Below, piece after piece: positions 4,919-6,321 of a DNA stretch of 6,321 nucleotides. This DNA is from Halothiobacillaceae bacterium (GTDB lineage: Bacteria; Pseudomonadota; Gammaproteobacteria; Halothiobacillales; Halothiobacillaceae), in contig DRZW01000107.1 of assembly GCA_011380105.1 (NCBI GenBank), positions 1 to 6,321 on the forward strand. Reading direction: 5' to 3'. The notes beneath the pieces were generated by a model. That model was given only the letters and a program-made list of their open reading frames with translations, ran no database searches and was not told the origin of the DNA. The first letter of the stretch is position 1. Each line of letters begins with the position of its first letter. A program made the position numbers and the translations under genes.

Positions 4919-6321
4919 TCAACGCTGTAGCTGGCCAATGTCGGCGATGCGCATAAACAGCCCGGAAATGCTTTGCAGCAGTGCGATGCGATTGGCTTTT
5001 AGGTCGGGGTCATCTGCCATCACCATAACCTGGTCAAAAAAGGCATCCACCGGCAAAGCCAGACCCGCTAGGGTATTTAATGCGGCGGTGAAATCGTTAT
5101 CGGCCAGTTGCTGCTCAACCTGATTCTCGAGCGCGGTGATTTGCTGGTAGAGCTGTTTTTCTGCGGCATCCTGCAGTAGTTTGGGGTTGACGGTTTGTTC
5201 ACCTTCAATTCCGTTTTTACGCAGAATATTGCCAATGCGCTTGTTCGCAGCGGCTAAGGCTTCAGCTTCGGGCAGCGCAAGGAAGGCATTGACCGCTTGC
5301 ATGCGTTGTTCAAAATCCAATGGCCGGGTGGTGCCGGTGGCAGAAACGGCTTGGAATACATCCGGGCGGATGCCACGATCAGTGCTGTAGGCATGCTGAC
5401 GTTCGGTGATGAATTCAAATACACCAAGCACATGGTCATTGGCCTCCGCCACCTGCATAGACAGCCCCTCGGCGGCTTGTTGCAGAAGCTCGCGCAGATC
5501 CAGATCCAGATTTTGTTCGATAATAATCCGCAATACGCCCAGCGCGGCACGTCGCAGGGCGAACGGGTCTTTAGCCCCGGTTGGTGGCTGGCCGATGGCA
5601 AAAATGCCTATCAAGGTATCGAGTCGGTCAGCCAGCGCTAGTGCACGGCCAATATCATTGCGTGGCAGTTCATCGCCAGCACGGCGCGGCAGGTAATGGT
5701 CTTCCAGCGCGCAGGCAATATCGTCACTCAGCCCTTCATGGCGCGCCAAGTGGGCGCCCATCACCCCTTGTAGCTCGGGGAACTCGCCCACCATCTGGGT
5801 TTGTAAATCGCATTTACATAAACGCGCAGCCTGGCGGGTTGCGCTGACATCGGCGTTGATCTGCCTGGCGATAAACGCTGCCAGTTGTTCGACGCGAATG
5901 ACTTTGTCGAATACCGAGCCGAGTCGCTTTTGGAAGACCAGCGATTTTAACGAATCCAGATGCGATTTAAGCGGTGTGCTGCGGTCCTCGTCCCAGAAGA
6001 ACATCGCATCGGCAAAGCGAGGGCGGATGACCCGTTCATTGCCGGTCCGCACCGCTTGGATATCCCGGCTTTCAATATTGGCAACCGTGACGAATGCCGG
6101 TAGCAGCTTTCCTTGTTCATCAACCACCGGGAAGTATTTTTGGTGGTCCTGCATGGTTGAAATCAGCGCCTCGTGGGGTACATCGAGAAAGCGTTTTTCA
6201 AAGCGTCCGGCAATGGCCTGCGGCCACTCGACTAATGCGGTGACTTCATCAAGCAGGCTATCGTCAATCTGTGCCTGACCGCCGGCTTGTTGGGCGGCCA
6301 TTAACACCTGCTGTTTAACAA
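4919..6321 (-). CDS. glyS: Glycyl-tRNA synthetase beta subunit (C-terminal 466 residues; 5' end off window)
   Basis: The beta chain of the bacterial alpha2beta2 glycyl-tRNA synthetase binds and positions tRNA-Gly, while the alpha chain (GlyQ) activates glycine. The E. coli beta chain has 689 residues, so about two thirds is present. Alignable landmarks: LLDEVTALVEWP near the right edge, DHQKYFPV (6125-6148), NIESRD, RPRFADAMFFWDEDR, KCDLQTQMVGEFPELQGVMGAHLARHEG, ALADRLDTL in the HD-like region, DPFALRRAALGVLRI (5537-5569 for its first 11 residues), and a C-terminal tRNA-binding part ending VDAFFDQVMVMADDPDLKANR and IADIGQLQR. The frame stays open to base 6321, with VKQQ preceding the GTG at 6307-6305, so that GTG is an internal valine and not the start. 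The frame is intact with no internal stops. glyQ is expected just off the right edge. The stop codon is 3 nt before the acyltransferase ATG. Confidence 0.97.
   Translation of the reverse strand, partial: VKQQVLMAAQQAGGQAQIDDSLLDEVTALVEWPQAIAGRFEKRFLDVPHEALISTMQDHQKYFPVVDEQGKLLPAFVTVANIESRDIQAVRTGNERVIRPRFADAMFFWDEDRSTPLKSHLDSLKSLVFQKRLGSVFDKVIRVEQLAAFIARQINADVSATRQAARLCKCDLQTQMVGEFPELQGVMGAHLARHEGLSDDIACALEDHYLPRRAGDELPRNDIGRALALADRLDTLIGIFAIGQPPTGAKDPFALRRAALGVLRIIIEQNLDLDLRELLQQAAEGLSMQVAEANDHVLGVFEFITERQHAYSTDRGIRPDVFQAVSATGTTRPLDFEQRMQAVNAFLALPEAEALAAANKRIGNILRKNGIEGEQTVNPKLLQDAAEKQLYQQITALENQVEQQLADNDFTAALNTLAGLALPVDAFFDQVMVMADDPDLKANRIALLQSISGLFMRIADIGQLQR

Noticed and set aside
5297..5696. 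Overlapping plus-strand frames of 96-114 codons
   Set aside because: Two different frames are open over the same glyS DNA, as expected from codon bias in a moderately GC-rich gene, and neither shows a recognisable domain.
5856..6278. 140-codon open frame on the plus strand
   Set aside because: It is antisense to the conserved glyS coding sequence, and its serine- and arginine-rich translation is typical of a reverse-strand shadow.
6305..6307. GTG as the glyS start codon
   Set aside because: The frame stays open upstream to the window edge, and the sequence on both sides aligns with the middle of GlyS, so this is an internal valine.
1..6321. Mobile element, defence system, CRISPR array or toxin-antitoxin pair
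   Set aside because: I saw no transposase, integrase, repeat-spacer pattern or nuclease/toxin domain. The helicase is a housekeeping YoaA/DinG type with no Cas or defence partner beside it.

Overview
The window is a compact stretch of bacterial chromosome. All seven genes lie on the minus strand, so transcription runs from the right edge to the left. The proteins point to a gammaproteobacterium: a bacterial-type (alpha2beta2) glycyl-tRNA synthetase beta chain, a PlsC-type acyltransferase directly after glyS, a YoaA/DinG-type Fe-S helicase closely resembling E. coli YoaA, and FolD. The protein sequences alone do not let me name a genus. Base composition is moderately GC-rich and looks even across the window. 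I see no transposase, integrase, phage gene, tRNA, rRNA or CRISPR array, and no non-coding gap longer than about 95 bases.

In transcription order: (1) glyS, C-terminal two thirds, its 5' part off the right edge; (2) a lysophosphatidic acid acyltransferase (PlsC family) starting 3 nt after the glyS stop; (3) a fructosamine-kinase-family protein whose start overlaps the end of the acyltransferase gene by 35 nt. These three form one tightly packed unit. After a 91-nt gap with a candidate promoter come (4) gcvH, the lipoyl carrier of the glycine cleavage system; (5) a TPR lipoprotein 35 nt further on; (6) a yoaA-like helicase joined to it by an ATGA stop/start overlap; and (7) after a 64-nt gap, the first 42 codons of folD, which runs off the left edge. 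These probably form a second unit.

Several genes relate loosely to glycine and one-carbon metabolism: GlyS charges tRNA with glycine, GcvH carries the aminomethyl group during glycine cleavage, and FolD interconverts the methylene-tetrahydrofolate that cleavage produces. The acyltransferase (phospholipid synthesis), the sugar-amine kinase (protein deglycation), the TPR lipoprotein and the helicase (replication-fork repair) do not fit that theme. The arrangement looks like a housekeeping cluster, not a dedicated pathway.

I found no convincing new biological system. The points most worth a second look are the abnormally long N-terminus of the TPR lipoprotein, a hairpin at the TPR/yoaA junction that places the only Shine-Dalgarno-like bases in its loop, the lone gcvH without gcvT or gcvP, and the absence of gmhB between glyS and the acyltransferase.
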